From Akkermansiaceae bacterium (lineage in GTDB: Bacteria > Verrucomicrobiota > Verrucomicrobiia > Verrucomicrobiales > Akkermansiaceae), in the NCBI GenBank assembly GCA_028293225.1, contig JAQGPE010000434.1, positions 1-7,521 on the forward strand: a stretch of DNA of 7,521 bases. Direction: 5' to 3'. The stretch's first letter is position 1, and the number at the start of each line of letters is the position of its first letter. The position numbers and the translations under genes are program-made. The notes below the pieces were generated by a model that had not been told where the DNA came from, ran no database searches, and worked only from the letters and a program-made list of their open reading frames with translations. This document shows positions 7,067-7,521 of this stretch, piece after piece.

Positions 7067-7094
7067 GTATAAAAAGCCATTCCGCCGTTGACCA
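7066..7094 (-). promoter_or_regulatory. Predicted sigma-70-like promoter of imuA-imuB-dnaE2
   Basis: Read on the minus strand, the -10 hexamer TATACT (7071-7066, 5 of 6 matches to TATAAT) is preceded, after exactly 17 bases, by TGGTCA (7094-7089, 4 of 6 matches to TTGACA). Transcription would start near 7059, inside the LexA-type box, leaving a leader of about 33 bases before the imuA GTG. The optimal spacing and the overlap with the operator support the call. The -35 is modest, and verrucomicrobial promoter rules are less well known than those of Escherichia coli. Confidence 0.6.
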
Positions 7095-7521
7095 CTGGAA
7101 GACCCCTGGAGAATTGCCTCCGGAGCAGCGGAAGGCCCTGCCGACAAAAAATTAGGCGACGCGGAGTAATTAAAAGGGCCGTAGAAGGCTGACCAAGTTC
7201 CCATTGTATCGCGAATCCCTCACCTCCACCCTATGTATCCGGTCGAATTCGATTGACGACAGCAATCCATGGGAAAGGCAGACTTGTGCCCTCGTGGTGA
7301 AGCCTGAGATCCAGCCTTCAACTTTATCGATATTAAGATGGCATTGGGTAGATTGGAAAAGCGTGGTATCGTAGATTTACGCCGTCCCTCTATTAATGGG
7401 ATTTTGACCTCAAAGACCCTCCGAATTTGGCAGTTGCACGGCACGGGCAACATGTTCAATGTAAGACATGCACCGAGCTTTTTATTCCTGTATCCTTTTG
7501 ATAACGTTCCCCACAACAATT
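7095..7521. other. Right-end region with no confident gene and falling GC
   Basis: Upstream of the cassette promoter I find no gene I can defend. GC drops along the stretch and is about 45% by my count over 7321-7521. A minus-strand frame is open from the window edge to a stop at 7220-7222 (about 100 codons, first possible start TTG 7519-7517). A plus-strand frame is open from 7308 to the window edge, with an ATG at 7338. The two overlap, neither has a recognisable motif, and both have mixed, uncharacteristic residues. Part may be the edge of a gene beyond the window, a decayed gene or acquired DNA. No tRNA, repeat array or insertion-sequence end is visible. Confidence 0.5.

Noticed and set aside
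6826..7155. 109-codon plus-strand frame overlapping imuA and its promoter
   Set aside because: Most of it is antisense to imuA, and it runs through the LexA box and promoter; no motif.
7451..7470. Second LexA-like site at CATGTTCAATGTAAGACATG
   Set aside because: Only the left half TGTTC fits; the right half TAAGA does not match GAACA, and the outer arms pair over only five bases.
1..7521. CRISPR array, tRNA/rRNA genes, insertion sequence or phage genes
   Set aside because: No regularly spaced repeats, no tRNA-like cloverleaf, and no transposase or phage motifs were seen on either strand.

Overview
The window is GC-rich (my estimate is roughly 60%) and densely coded, except for its right end. 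Its core is a complete minus-strand SOS mutagenesis cassette, imuA-imuB-dnaE2 (dnaE2 is also called imuC), at about 1784-7025. A perfect TGTTC-N4-GAACA palindrome sits just upstream of imuA and overlaps a good sigma-70-like -10 box. As I recall, this spacing is the LexA-binding motif described for Verrucomicrobia, and it differs from the Gram-positive, gamma- and alpha-proteobacterial boxes. I therefore infer a verrucomicrobial chromosome. The window has no rRNA or other decisive marker gene.

Layout, left to right. (1) 1-207, plus strand: the last 68 codons of an unrecognised gene. (2) 209-1081, minus strand: a six-helix YihY/BrkB-family membrane protein, convergent with the first gene and one base from it. 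(3) 1239-1502, plus strand: a small DUF4235-like membrane protein. (4) 1503-1783: a short gap between convergent units. It holds an inverted repeat and a 64-codon open frame continuing in phase past the dnaE2 stop. (5) 1784-4915, minus: dnaE2. (6) 4912-6387, minus: imuB. (7) 6390-7025, minus: imuA. (8) 7053-7094: LexA-type operator and promoter. (9) About 7095-7521: no confident gene, and GC falls to about 45% over the last 200 bases.

The three cassette genes are tightly coupled: 2 nt separate imuA from imuB, and imuB overlaps dnaE2 by 4 nt (GTGA). In the known system, DNA damage relieves LexA repression. ImuA (RecA-like accessory) and ImuB (catalytically dead Y-family adaptor) then bring the error-prone C-family polymerase DnaE2 to lesions, where it synthesises across damage and causes induced mutations. 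The sequence supports this: ImuB lacks the Y-family catalytic Asp-Glu pair, while DnaE2 keeps its catalytic aspartates. The main oddities are a non-canonical candidate clamp-binding motif in ImuB (QREWF), the absence of a Walker A lysine in ImuA, and the open frame behind dnaE2. The cassette is a known system type; I found no clearly undescribed system.
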